NCBI GenBank assembly: GCA_934486895.1
Contig: CAKSQZ010000001.1
Location: forward strand, 1 to 64,000
Length of the DNA: 64,000 bases
Direction: 5' to 3'
Source of the DNA: an uncultured Eubacteriales bacterium
Lineage (GTDB): Bacteria; Bacillota; Clostridia; Oscillospirales; Acutalibacteraceae
The notes beneath the pieces are model-generated. The model did not search any database and was not told where the DNA came from. It was given only the letters and a program-made list of their open reading frames with translations. Below, one piece after another: positions 34,318-42,705 of this stretch. A program made the position numbers and the translations under genes. The stretch's first letter is position 1; each line of letters opens with the position of its first letter.

Positions 34318-36729
34318 TTAAATTTTAGGGGATTTTCTGCGATTTAATGCCAAATTCATGACGACATAAACGCCGAGCGATATAATTCCCGCAGCACTTA
34401 AGAGCAGACCTTCTTTAAGCCCAGGTGTTTTGAATCTGAAGCTCAGTTCATGCTCCCCCGCACCGACCTCGACCGCCATAAAGCCGATATTTGCTTTATA
34501 GATCTTAGCCGGAGAACCGTCAACATACACTTCCCAGCCGCTGTGATACGGTATGCTCACAAAGCAGAGCCCTTCGTTGCGGGTCTTCATAGTATAGCCG
34601 CCGTTATCCTTCCTGAAGTCGCTGACAGCGGTTTTCCGAAGAAGCGAACAGGCCTCGCCTACATTTGCATCTGTCGCAGATCCGTTCTCCGCGGCACTGA
34701 CAACATCGTAGTCATACATCAAAGAGCCGATATCTTCATCGTCGATAAGACAGCCGTAGAGCATGGCAGTGTCATTTCCGATTGTCGTTATAGTGGATTT
34801 TTCGATCGACGAGCGTTTCATAATGCTGTTATATACAAAGCCCGCACCTATATAGTTTTGATTTTCATAGATCAGAAAATTACCGCTCGTGTAGGCATAT
34901 TTAAATCCTTCAACGGCAGGTGTGCCGTCGGCGGACACAAAACGCGCCTGCTCATTGGAATTGTCGCCCGAATAGTCGGCGATATATTTAACGCCGAGCA
35001 GTGTGCGCGTTGCGTAATGATGGGTTGCGGGAGATGATGTCACATCGCGTTTATCGCCGATAAATTTATAATAATCGGTGACAGACGCAGGAACGATCGA
35101 ATGAAAACAGCTTATTGTTCGCTTATCCCAATACATCGGCGCATTTGTTTCATAAGAATAAACTTCTATACGGCTGCCGTTTGACTCTTCGATATCGGGG
35201 CGGTTTTTCAGCAGTCCGCTCTCTGAAAACGAAGTCGCATCAGCATCGGACGCTCTGCCTGCATAGACCATATACATACCCGACAGCGAGCATACCGCGA
35301 TCGTTGCGGCGACTGCAAGCGAAGCATACCGCCGAAAACCGTACTTTCGGGAACGGTAGACAAGAGCCGCGGCAACAAGCGACAAAAGAGCAAGCACGCA
35401 GTTTGCATAAAATCTTATCGGATTCCATTCATTTGAATCGGGATCGGAGCCGAGTTCAAACAGACCTATCCGCTGGGTTTTAACACCGTTGATCTCTGAG
35501 ACGGACGGAATAAATCCGACGCACAAAACTATCAGCGCAGTTATGATAAAGGTGTAGCGCAGACCTCGCTTTATGTCAAATTCGCCGGGGCTGTCGAAGC
35601 AGACGGCTGTGGCAAGACACATCATCAGAGTCGGCATGAAGAACCAGCGGGCATAGTAAGCGGTGTTCAGCATGACAAAAGAGCTGTTGAGCGCGGGGAT
35701 AAAGGCGCAGATAAGACAGAAAATGAGCAGTCTTCTGAGCCAATTTCCTTTTTTGCTGATAAGCAGAGCGATAACGCCGCTTGTTGAAAAGAGCGGAACA
35801 TAAGCCGAAAGGCTTGCCCAATTTGTGTTTGCGCCCTCGACATAAAGCGGATACGACGGCATATCCGACGGCATGAATATCGAGATGAAGATATTTGCGT
35901 ACAGCCTCGGATTTCCGTAGAGCAGAAGATCCCAGCCGGAAAGCGTCGAGGTCGCTCGTGAATTTTCGAGCACCTCCATTACAGACGGCACAAAAAACGC
36001 CGACGCTATCATCACTCCGACAACGGATTCAAACGCAACGCACAAAATCTTTCTGAAGCGCGTGTCCCAATCGCCCGACAGCGCACGCATTATGAAATAC
36101 GGAACCAAGAACACCGCCATTGCGATAAAGAAAAAGTAGTTGGCAACGGCGCACAGGGCAACAAACAGCGCAAACACGCCTTTTCTGTTGTCCTTCATCA
36201 GCATCTCAAGACCCAAAAGCAATAACGGGAAGAACACTATCGCTTCATGAAAGTGATTGAAAAACACATTATAAAGTGAAAATCCCGAGAAGGCATAGAG
36301 CAGTCCTCCGACTACCGCAAAGACCGCATTTTTGACAAATCGGCGCACATAGACTGCGGCAAAGGTCGCCGCAAGCACAAATTTCAGTATTAAAACAGGC
36401 CCTAAAAGATACGGCACAAACTCTGTCGGAAACGGCAGGGTGAGCCAGAAAAACGGGCTTCCGATAACATAGAAGCTATATGATCCGATGAAGTTTGCAC
36501 CGAGGTCAGTGTAGTCGTTCCAAAAAATATCCCCCGAACGCACCGCTTTATGACACAGCATATTAAACGGAATCTGCTGAGCGTTATAGTCGCCGTAGTA
36601 ATAGAAAACGCCGTTGCCGATCACTATTATCGGAACAAACATAAGGCAAGCCGCCAAAAGTGACAGCAGCACTGTTTTCAGCAGATATTTGTCGTTAACT
36701 TTCAACAGAGGGCTTTTCACAGCTGTCAT
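34318..36729 (-). CDS. YfhO-family membrane glycosylation protein
   Basis: Large membrane protein of 803 aa with about a dozen hydrophobic segments in the first 500 residues, an extracytoplasmic domain (about 520-770) and a final transmembrane helix. YfhO members glycosylate lipoteichoic acid or related envelope polymers using lipid-linked sugars. Family features include FYYGDYNAQQIPFN near 45 and the membrane-proximal FVSIPYHSGWEVYVDG near 725. The ATG at 36729 (AAGGGG upstream) is preferred to a start six codons earlier. It follows tcdA by 14 bp. Confidence 0.85.
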   Translation of the reverse strand: MTAVKSPLLKVNDKYLLKTVLLSLLAACLMFVPIIVIGNGVFYYYGDYNAQQIPFNMLCHKAVRSGDIFWNDYTDLGANFIGSYSFYVIGSPFFWLTLPFPTEFVPYLLGPVLILKFVLAATFAAVYVRRFVKNAVFAVVGGLLYAFSGFSLYNVFFNHFHEAIVFFPLLLLGLEMLMKDNRKGVFALFVALCAVANYFFFIAMAVFLVPYFIMRALSGDWDTRFRKILCVAFESVVGVMIASAFFVPSVMEVLENSRATSTLSGWDLLLYGNPRLYANIFISIFMPSDMPSYPLYVEGANTNWASLSAYVPLFSTSGVIALLISKKGNWLRRLLIFCLICAFIPALNSSFVMLNTAYYARWFFMPTLMMCLATAVCFDSPGEFDIKRGLRYTFIITALIVLCVGFIPSVSEINGVKTQRIGLFELGSDPDSNEWNPIRFYANCVLALLSLVAAALVYRSRKYGFRRYASLAVAATIAVCSLSGMYMVYAGRASDADATSFSESGLLKNRPDIEESNGSRIEVYSYETNAPMYWDKRTISCFHSIVPASVTDYYKFIGDKRDVTSSPATHHYATRTLLGVKYIADYSGDNSNEQARFVSADGTPAVEGFKYAYTSGNFLIYENQNYIGAGFVYNSIMKRSSIEKSTITTIGNDTAMLYGCLIDDEDIGSLMYDYDVVSAAENGSATDANVGEACSLLRKTAVSDFRKDNGGYTMKTRNEGLCFVSIPYHSGWEVYVDGSPAKIYKANIGFMAVEVGAGEHELSFRFKTPGLKEGLLLSAAGIISLGVYVVMNLALNRRKSPKI

Positions 36730-36743
36730 AACATTTCCCCTTT

Positions 36744-37433
36744 TCATAGGCTTTTTATAAGATCGGATATGACTTCTCCCGCAATAGTCAGTCCCGCGAC
36801 AGACGGAACATAAGATATGCTTGCAGGCGTTCTGTCGCCGTCGGGCGGTATTATCGGCTTTGCCTTTGAATACAGCACCTTAACGCCTTTGACTCCTCGT
36901 TTTTTCAGCTCCGTCCGCATAACGCGTGCAAGCGGACAAACAGATGTTTTTGAAATATCGCAGATCTCGAAATCGAGCGACAGCTTGTTTCCCGTTCCCA
37001 TGCTGCTGATGACATTAACGCCCGCCGCTTTCGCTCTTGATATTATCTCGAGCTTTGCCGTGACGGTATCAACGGCATCCACAACATAGTCGTAATCGGA
37101 AAGGTCGATCTCATCCGCGGTTTCAGGCAGATAAAACAGCTTTTTTTCGATCACATTGATATCGGGGTTAATGTCCGAAACTCTGCTCGCGGCAACTGCG
37201 ACTTTGTCCTTACCGAGCGTTGAATGAAGCGCGATAAGCTGGCGGTTTATATTTGATTCGCATACTGCATCACCGTCCACAAGACACAGTGTGCCCACCC
37301 CTGCGCGGGCAAGAGCCTCAACGACATACGAGCCGACTCCGCCGATTCCGAAAACTATGACCTTGCTGCTTTTAAGCCGATTGAGCGCCTGCCCGCCGAT
37401 AAGCCTCTGTGTTCTCGAATAAATCTCCGACAT
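36744..37433 (-). CDS. tcdA: tRNA threonylcarbamoyladenosine dehydratase
   Basis: E1-like enzyme that cyclises t6A37 in tRNA to ct6A using ATP, 229 aa. The nucleotide-binding GIGGVGSYVVEALARAGVG is near residue 30; DVVMSESNINRQ-type residues appear as CESNINRQLIAL near 62; DAVDTVTAK near 115 and SMGTGNKL near 142 are typical. AAAGGAGA-like sequence precedes the ATG. It is followed by the YfhO-like gene and preceded by a phosphatase gene on the same strand. Confidence 0.9.
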   Translation of the reverse strand: MSEIYSRTQRLIGGQALNRLKSSKVIVFGIGGVGSYVVEALARAGVGTLCLVDGDAVCESNINRQLIALHSTLGKDKVAVAASRVSDINPDINVIEKKLFYLPETADEIDLSDYDYVVDAVDTVTAKLEIISRAKAAGVNVISSMGTGNKLSLDFEICDISKTSVCPLARVMRTELKKRGVKGVKVLYSKAKPIIPPDGDRTPASISYVPSVAGLTIAGEVISDLIKSL

Positions 37434-37456
37434 CTTTTCTCCTTTATACGCGGCTG

Positions 37457-38182
37457 TCAGTGCCGCTCATCTTCATTATCAAACCGCTCGCAAAATCTGC
37501 CTGCAAACGACGGCTTTTCACCCTCGGTATACAAATGCGAAAGGTCGCCGAACGACTGCACCCTGAACACCGCAACACCGTTTACGCGCTCCTCGGTGTA
37601 GATCGTTGTTACAGATGTGGGAGCCGCCATTGTGTGCTGCCACAGCGGAACAGGCGAAACGCCGAACAAGTGCGACAGCAGCACGCATTCAACGCCGAAA
37701 TGGCAGAACAGCGCGATGACATCGTTGTTTGGGCGCACTGCCTTAAAGATCCTGCCGTTGTGGACATAGCCGTGAGACTTCAGCATTTCATCGAACTGTG
37801 CAGTGACCCATTTATATTCACGCTTAACATCGGACTTTCGATAGATCGGCGAATCATACCACTTATAAGCCGAATAATAGACATCATTCGCAGTGAAATC
37901 CGTGGGCAGAAGATCCCAGCAGCAACCCTTCTGAACGCCCTTCGGATACTCGATAGGCGCTTTAAATTCTCTGAGCCATTCGCAATACTGTGCGGTCTTT
38001 CCGAGGCGCTCCAAAGTGGCACTTGCAGTGTCCTTTGCTCTGCCGAGGGTGGAGCAATAGTAATAGTCAGCCTGCTCGCGTTCCATTCGCTTTGCGAGCA
38101 GCTGCGCTTCTTTCCAGCCCTTTTCGGTGAGAGAATCTATTGAATAATCCGGATCGCCGTGGCGAATTATAAGCAGTTTCAT
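37457..38182 (-). CDS. Histidine phosphatase family protein
   Basis: Phosphoglycerate-mutase-like phosphatase of 241 aa. The catalytic motif LLIIRHGDPDY is at the N terminus, with a second catalytic-type His in LFCHFGVE near 165. It is longer than single-domain cofactor-dependent mutases and carries an insertion (about 85-140), so it is probably a phosphatase rather than a glycolytic mutase. Its substrate is unknown. It lies 23 bp before tcdA. Confidence 0.85.
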   Translation of the reverse strand: MKLLIIRHGDPDYSIDSLTEKGWKEAQLLAKRMEREQADYYYCSTLGRAKDTASATLERLGKTAQYCEWLREFKAPIEYPKGVQKGCCWDLLPTDFTANDVYYSAYKWYDSPIYRKSDVKREYKWVTAQFDEMLKSHGYVHNGRIFKAVRPNNDVIALFCHFGVECVLLSHLFGVSPVPLWQHTMAAPTSVTTIYTEERVNGVAVFRVQSFGDLSHLYTEGEKPSFAGRFCERFDNEDERH

Positions 38183-38293
38183 TTTTCGTCCTTTCCGATG
38201 AAAAACACCGATAAAACAGCAATTTTCTTCATGTTTTCATAATATCAAAAATCCCGCTGTTTGTCAACAAACAAAGATTTTTTAAAACAGGGG

Positions 38294-38342
38294 TTGACAG
38301 CTAACGATTATTAGCTTATAATAAAGCTAATAATCGTTAGCT
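38294..38342 (+). promoter_or_regulatory. Perfect consensus promoter inside a 19-bp inverted repeat
   Basis: TTGACA (38294-38299), 17 bp, TATAAT (38317-38322). The region 38299-38342 is a perfect 19-bp inverted repeat with a 6-bp centre. Each arm contains its own operator-like palindrome (GCTAA-N6-TTAGC at 38300-38315 and 38326-38341), centres 26 bp apart. Bound repressor would cover the -35/-10 spacer and the transcription start, so the TetR gene is almost certainly autorepressed. Confidence 0.9.
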
Positions 38343-38355
38343 AAAGGAGCATTTT

Positions 38356-38961
38356 ATGGTACAAACCAACACGAAAAAACGCATTTTATCGGCGGCGCTG
38401 GAGCTTTTCTCGGCAGGCGGTTACGATGCTGTCAGCGTTGAGCAGATAGCGTCGGCGGTGGGGATAAAAGCCCCATCGCTCTATAAGCACTACAAATCCA
38501 AAAAGGATATTTTCGACAGCATTGTTGAAAAGATGACGGTTTTGGACGGGGAGTTTGCAAGCAAACACGGTATGCCGCTCGAATCGGCGGATGATGACGA
38601 CTACAATGATCTGCCGCTTGATCGGTTCGGTGCGTTTTGCAAGGAAATGTTTTCACACTGGACCAAGGACGAATATGCCTGCCGCTTTCGCAGGGTGCTG
38701 ACGATCGAGCAGTATCGCAACGCCGAAATGGCAAAGCTTTATAAGCAATATCTCGGATCGGGTCCGCTTTGCTACACAGCGGATATTCTGCGAAGCTATG
38801 CCGAGACGGACAAGCAGGCGATAAGCCTTGCGATGTCGCTCTACGGCGCGATGTTTTTATCCTTTACGGTGTATGACAGCGGAGAGAAAAAGAAAGCGGA
38901 AAATCAAATTATTGATTTTATCGATCAATTTATATCTGATTTAAAGGAGAATAGAAAATGA
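38356..38961 (+). CDS. TetR-family repressor
   Basis: Ligand-responsive repressor of 201 aa. The N-terminal helix-turn-helix includes AVSVEQIASAVGIKAPSLYK and the usual HYKSKKDIFDSI. The C-terminal helical domain is not conserved enough to predict a ligand. AAAGGAG precedes the ATG. It is transcribed from the palindromic promoter and overlaps the methyltransferase gene by 4 bp (ATGA), so both are under the same control. Confidence 0.92.
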   Translation: MVQTNTKKRILSAALELFSAGGYDAVSVEQIASAVGIKAPSLYKHYKSKKDIFDSIVEKMTVLDGEFASKHGMPLESADDDDYNDLPLDRFGAFCKEMFSHWTKDEYACRFRRVLTIEQYRNAEMAKLYKQYLGSGPLCYTADILRSYAETDKQAISLAMSLYGAMFLSFTVYDSGEKKKAENQIIDFIDQFISDLKENRK

Positions 38962-39674
38962 AATATCCAAAAAGCGAAAAATACGATACACCCGAGCTTA
39001 TGGCTAAAATTATGGGGCCTAATCCTATCAAGCTTGAAGAGGAACTGATGAATGATCACAAAATAGAAAACGGCGCTGTTGTTTGCGATCTCGGAAGCGG
39101 TCAAGGGCTGACATCGGTGTTTTTAGCGCGGAAATACGGCTTTAAAGTTTATGCCTGCGACCTTTGGAGCGACCCTGATGAAAACCGAAAGTTTTTTGAA
39201 AGCATGGGAGTTTCCGATGAGCAGATAACGCCCGTCAAGGCAGACGCGACGGATCTTCCGTTTGACAGCGGCTTTTTTGACGCGGTGGTTTGCGTTGATT
39301 CCTACAACTATTTCGGCAGAGATCCGAAGTTTTTGGATCAGAAGCTACTGCCGTTTTTGAAGTCCGGCGGTTATATTTACATTGCCGTTGCCGGAATGAA
39401 GCGCGACTGCCATGATAATTTGCCGAGAGAGCTTTTGCTTTCGTGGACTCCCGAGCAGCTCGAATATATGCACGACAAGGACTACTGGCTCGGTATCGTG
39501 AGTCAAAGCGAGGGCGCGCAGGTGATTGAAGTCAGCGAGATGCAATCGAACGAAGAGGTTTGGGCTGACTGGCTCAGGCAGGAAAACGAATACGCTGTGG
39601 GCGACCGCAAATCGATGAAAGCCGGCGGCGGAAAGTATTTAAACTTTATAAAGATCGTGCTGAAAAAGAAGTAA
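38958..39674 (+). CDS. Class I SAM-dependent methyltransferase
   Basis: Methyltransferase of 238 aa. Motif I VCDLGSGQGLTSVFLA is near residue 37, the acidic loop VYACDLW near 63, motif IV-like DAVVCVDSYNYFGRD near 112 and SGGYIYIAV near 140. It resembles small-molecule methyltransferases of the ubiE/sarcosine type. Cotranscription with a TetR regulator suggests it acts on a xenobiotic or signalling compound; the substrate is unknown. Confidence 0.85.
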   Translation: MKYPKSEKYDTPELMAKIMGPNPIKLEEELMNDHKIENGAVVCDLGSGQGLTSVFLARKYGFKVYACDLWSDPDENRKFFESMGVSDEQITPVKADATDLPFDSGFFDAVVCVDSYNYFGRDPKFLDQKLLPFLKSGGYIYIAVAGMKRDCHDNLPRELLLSWTPEQLEYMHDKDYWLGIVSQSEGAQVIEVSEMQSNEEVWADWLRQENEYAVGDRKSMKAGGGKYLNFIKIVLKKK

Positions 39675-39680
39675 AAGAAA

Positions 39681-39716
39681 CACACAGCCCCGAATTATCG
39701 GGGGCTGTGTGCATTT
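39681..39716. terminator. Bidirectional terminator between methyltransferase and mgtE
   Basis: CACACAGCCCC-GAATTATC-GGGGGCTGTGTG followed by a T-rich run; the A-rich 5' flank also fits termination of mgtE. Confidence 0.85.
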
Positions 39717-39733
39717 GTTTTAAAACCCGGCAA

Positions 39734-41164
39734 TCAGCCGAGGCCCAGCACGTTTATAAGCATGATCCAGCTGAGGCCGTAATAGGTTACGACCGATACC
39801 AAGTCGCAGACTGTGGTTATCAGGGGACCCGATGCTACTGCGGGATCGATCCTGATCTTCTTGAAAAACAACGGTATCACCGTGCCAACGGCACTTGAGA
39901 TCAGCATTGCGAGGATCAGCGCCGCGCCGATACAGAAGGATACGCCGAACGCCAAAATCGCTGTTTTGCCTTTGAATATCATTATATACAATCCTATCAA
40001 TATCATCGAGCACACACCGAGAATTATGCCGTTTGACAGCCCGACCTTAATTTCTTTTATAACAAGGCTCAGCTTTTGTCTGCCGCTGAGGTTTTCATCG
40101 GTCAGCACCCGGATCGTGACCGCAAGCGACTGCGTGCCTACATTGCCCGACATATCAAGAATGAGCGACTGAAACGCCATTATAATTGTGAGCTGTGCGA
40201 TCACCTGCTCAAAAATGCCGACAACAGAAGAAACTATCATTCCGAGTCCCAGCAGCACAAGCAGCCAGGGCAGACGCTTTTTTATGCTCATTTTAAGCGG
40301 CTCGGAAAGATCCTCCTCTGCGGTTAGACCTGCCAGCTTTGCATAGTCTTCTCCCATTTCATCATCGACAACTTCAACAAGGTTCTTTGCGGTGATAACG
40401 CCTTTTTTACGGTTTAAATTATCGAGCACGGGTATGCTGTTTTCGGAATAATCTTTCAGCGACTCGATCACATTATCGACTTGTTCCGTGCCGTAGACAT
40501 AAGGAAATGAGGTGCTGATGATGTCCTCCAGCGGATCGTCCTGCCTTGCGACAATAAGATCGGTAAGATCGATAGCGCCGTAAAACAGGCCGCCTTTATC
40601 AACAACAAATATAGTTGTTATGTTATTATTATCCTTTGCCTGCTCTATCAGGGAGCTCATTGCGTCCTTGACAGTCATATCATTGCTTATCCGAACAAAA
40701 TTCGAGGTCATTCGGCTGCCTATTTCGTCCTCATCAAAGGACGCAACAAGCTCAATATTGCGCTTGCTTTCGTCATCTATCAGATCTATAAACTGGCTGC
40801 GTTTTTCTCTCGGGATAGATCTGAGAATATCCACGGCACTGTCGCTTTCAAGCTCCGAAATAAGCGCGACCGCCTTTTTGATATCCATATCCTCGAGCAG
40901 CACTCCTGCTTTCTCCTCGGGAATATATTCGAAAATACCGGCGAGAGTATCGGCGTCGAGTATTCTCAGAAGCTTCACACGGTCGGCTGATTCGATCTCT
41001 TCCAACGCCTCGGCGATATCCTTTTCGTGATAATCGTCCAACCGCTTTTGTATCATTTTCGGGGAAAGATCTCCCTTGACTATCTCACTTATTTCCCTGA
41101 CATAGTCAGGTCTTGTGTTCGTCTCATCGTCATGTTCGAAAATGTTTTTGATCTCCTTTGCCAT
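39734..41164 (-). CDS. mgtE: Magnesium transporter MgtE
   Basis: Mg2+-gated magnesium channel, 476 aa. The N-terminal superhelical domain (about 25-150) has the repeated acidic helices of MgtE. Two CBS domains (about 160-280) follow, including PVLDNLNRKKGVITAKNLV, then a five-helix membrane domain (about 315-476). FQSLILDMSGNVGTQSLAV near 365 is the family pore signature. AAAGGA stands 8 nt before the ATG. A 220-nt structured leader with its own promoter precedes it. Confidence 0.95.
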   Translation of the reverse strand: MAKEIKNIFEHDDETNTRPDYVREISEIVKGDLSPKMIQKRLDDYHEKDIAEALEEIESADRVKLLRILDADTLAGIFEYIPEEKAGVLLEDMDIKKAVALISELESDSAVDILRSIPREKRSQFIDLIDDESKRNIELVASFDEDEIGSRMTSNFVRISNDMTVKDAMSSLIEQAKDNNNITTIFVVDKGGLFYGAIDLTDLIVARQDDPLEDIISTSFPYVYGTEQVDNVIESLKDYSENSIPVLDNLNRKKGVITAKNLVEVVDDEMGEDYAKLAGLTAEEDLSEPLKMSIKKRLPWLLVLLGLGMIVSSVVGIFEQVIAQLTIIMAFQSLILDMSGNVGTQSLAVTIRVLTDENLSGRQKLSLVIKEIKVGLSNGIILGVCSMILIGLYIMIFKGKTAILAFGVSFCIGAALILAMLISSAVGTVIPLFFKKIRIDPAVASGPLITTVCDLVSVVTYYGLSWIMLINVLGLG

Positions 41165-41388
41165 AATATCATTCCTTTCATTTCAAGAATCGTCGCAATT
41201 CGTTGATGAAAGCGATATCGGAAATCAAGCATAGGTATTGCGCCGTAACTACATCTTAAAATGCCGATTTGCGGGCTTTAACAGAGCTGTGCAAAGCCTC
41301 GGCGCAATTTTGTTTATATGCTTGTATCGCCCGAAACTGTCATCATTATTCACTCTGCTCACCTCGCATTATATAGTTATTTGCAACA
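41165..41388 (-). promoter_or_regulatory. Structured mgtE leader, candidate Mg2+-responsive RNA
   Basis: Fold A: UGCG (41368-41365) pairs with CGCA (41273-41270); internal loop AGGUGAG (41364-41358) faces UUAAAGCC (41281-41274); CAGAG (41357-41353) pairs with CUCUG (41286-41282). The loop matches that of the M-box riboswitch, whose core (GCCAAUGGGUC and partners) is absent. Fold B: CAAGCAUA/UAUGCUUG (41324-41317, 41233-41226) and AUUGCGCCG/CGGCGCAAU (41308-41300, 41245-41237). Fold B consumes bases (41304-41299) that fold A needs for a UCGGgCG/CGCCGA helix. CUUUCAU (41181-41175 partner of 41206-41212) plus AUAUC/GAUAU form a hairpin over the ribosome site. Confidence 0.6.
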
Positions 41389-41394
41389 CTTTTT

Positions 41395-41423
41395 ATTTTA
41401 ACATTTGTATTTCGATAGGTCAA
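41395..41423 (-). promoter_or_regulatory. Promoter of mgtE
   Basis: TTGACC (41423-41418), 17 bp, TAAAAT (41400-41395), setting the start of the structured leader near 41388. Confidence 0.75.
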
Positions 41424-41499
41424 GCCCCGACCTTGATTTTTAAATTTCTTTTTTGCTGTTTTAACTTACGCTTTTCAAAAATCAATAATTTGTTTTATA

Positions 41500-41525
41500 T
41501 AAAAATCTCTCGGCAGGATACTGCC
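41500..41525 (-). terminator. Probable terminator of the unknown gene at 41573
   Basis: GGCAG-TATC-CTGCC (41525-41512) followed within eight bases by TTTTTA on the minus strand. The stem is short, so it is a modest candidate. Confidence 0.45.
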
Positions 41526-41572
41526 ATATAAAGCACCTCCTGTTTTTCTATAACAATCTTTGTGATTTTCCA

Positions 41573-42397
41573 TCATAAAAACACCATTGGTGAAGGGTCG
41601 ACTGCAACTTTTAATTGATCAAGCAGCTTCTGAACGTATGGAAACAACAAATTATTGTCAAAGTCTATTAGCTCTTTTAGTCCACTCTCTACGCTTATCA
41701 TTTTTTGGACGTCTCTTATATCAGATGGATATTCTTCATTTCCAATAAGAATGGACATTACTTTGCCATCATGTGATTTTTCAACTTCTTCATACAATGG
41801 TTTTCCTTTATGCTTCACAAAGTTATATAAATTTCTAATCGGACTATTTGAAAATACTTTCCAAAATTCAACTATTGTATCAACTGCTTCTGAAAACTCT
41901 GGTCTCATAACCTTTAAATAGCGGAACGGATTACCTTCAGCATGTGGAGTAGATACACCGTTTTCCGTTTTTCTAAGCAATTCGTATGATTCTTCAATTG
42001 GATGCATCCCACATACATCTTCTGCATTTGTGACATTTCCATCTTCGTCAAATGTATACAAAAGATATTCTGCTGATACATAAGTCCACGCCCATGTGAG
42101 ATCAACCAAAATGTTATAACTTAATAATGCTGTTTCATATAACTCAGCTTTGAATTTATATTCAAAAGCATGCTGAATCTTCTCATCGTCGACCCTATTA
42201 AACCAGTAGTCCCAATTATCCTCTAAGGCTTTTCTTACAAAAAGTCTAGCCGTTGTGTAACGCTCAAAAATCTCATGCCACTTAGCCACAAAATAAATAT
42301 CTTGATTTGCAGGTAATGCTGTTCCTACAAGTTTAGATGATACACGGTGTGGCGGTTGAATTTCCTTAAAAATATCCCCTGTAAAAATATCTTTCAC
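41573..42397 (-). CDS. Unrecognised AT-rich protein
   Basis: A soluble protein of 274 aa that I cannot assign. It is acidic and predicted mainly helical, rich in Trp/Tyr/Phe, with no signal peptide. Helical blocks include WHEIFERYTTARLFVRKAL (about 42-60) and a segment RNLYNFVKHKGKP (near 190) that faintly recalls HEPN-like RNase motifs. The longest frame starts at 42415, but GGAAGGAG sits 8 nt before a GTG at 42397. Base composition is clearly lower in GC than the neighbouring housekeeping genes, and it adjoins the rlmD scar, so horizontal acquisition is likely. Confidence 0.6.
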   Translation of the reverse strand: MKDIFTGDIFKEIQPPHRVSSKLVGTALPANQDIYFVAKWHEIFERYTTARLFVRKALEDNWDYWFNRVDDEKIQHAFEYKFKAELYETALLSYNILVDLTWAWTYVSAEYLLYTFDEDGNVTNAEDVCGMHPIEESYELLRKTENGVSTPHAEGNPFRYLKVMRPEFSEAVDTIVEFWKVFSNSPIRNLYNFVKHKGKPLYEEVEKSHDGKVMSILIGNEEYPSDIRDVQKMISVESGLKELIDFDNNLLFPYVQKLLDQLKVAVDPSPMVFL

Positions 42398-42415
42398 ACT
42401 AATCACTCCTTCCAT

Positions 42416-42554
42416 AACATCTAATCCACTGCCTGCTATATTGCCGACAGTCGAGTTGCCGGATTAGACAACATCTAAATCAATCACTCAAATTGAGTTT
42501 GCGCCCTAGATAACATCTATCCCAGTGTCACAACCCACGATATCTAATCCACTG
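42416..42554. repeat. Four degenerate short repeats
   Basis: Variants of AACATCTAATCCACTG start near 42416, 42470, 42512 and 42539 (spacings about 54, 42 and 27 bp); the first and last share TATCTAATCCACTG-like cores. There is no gene between 42398 and 42705. The spacing is too irregular for a CRISPR or minisatellite; recombinase-binding sites or a decayed element end are possible. Confidence 0.4.
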
Positions 42555-42633
42555 TCCAAGTCCTACCGCTATTTTCCAGTCGCCCACTTTTACTCCGGTC
42601 AGGCTAAAAAGTAAATATGTTCCCTATAAAAAC

Positions 42634-42685
42634 CCGAGCTTTTCACATGGCTTCTCTGGTAATACTAACCTCGCATAAAGCTCGG
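42634..42685. repeat. Inverted repeat downstream of the rlmD fragment
   Basis: CCGAGCTTT (42634-42642) and AAAGCTCGG (42677-42685) form a 9-bp perfect inverted repeat with a 34-nt loop. There is no clear T tract. It lies just after the fragment's stop codon. Confidence 0.5.
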
Positions 42686-42705
42686 AAATACGCCACTTTT
42701 TGTCT

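Noticed and set aside
41165..41388. A standard M-box before mgtE
   Set aside because: Only the P1/P2 internal-loop pattern agrees. The long conserved core with the GCCAAUGGGUC block is absent and the leader is too short, so I do not call it an M-box.
42416..42554. A CRISPR array
   Set aside because: The repeats are degenerate, unequal in spacing, few, and without cas genes. No CRISPR array was seen anywhere in the window.
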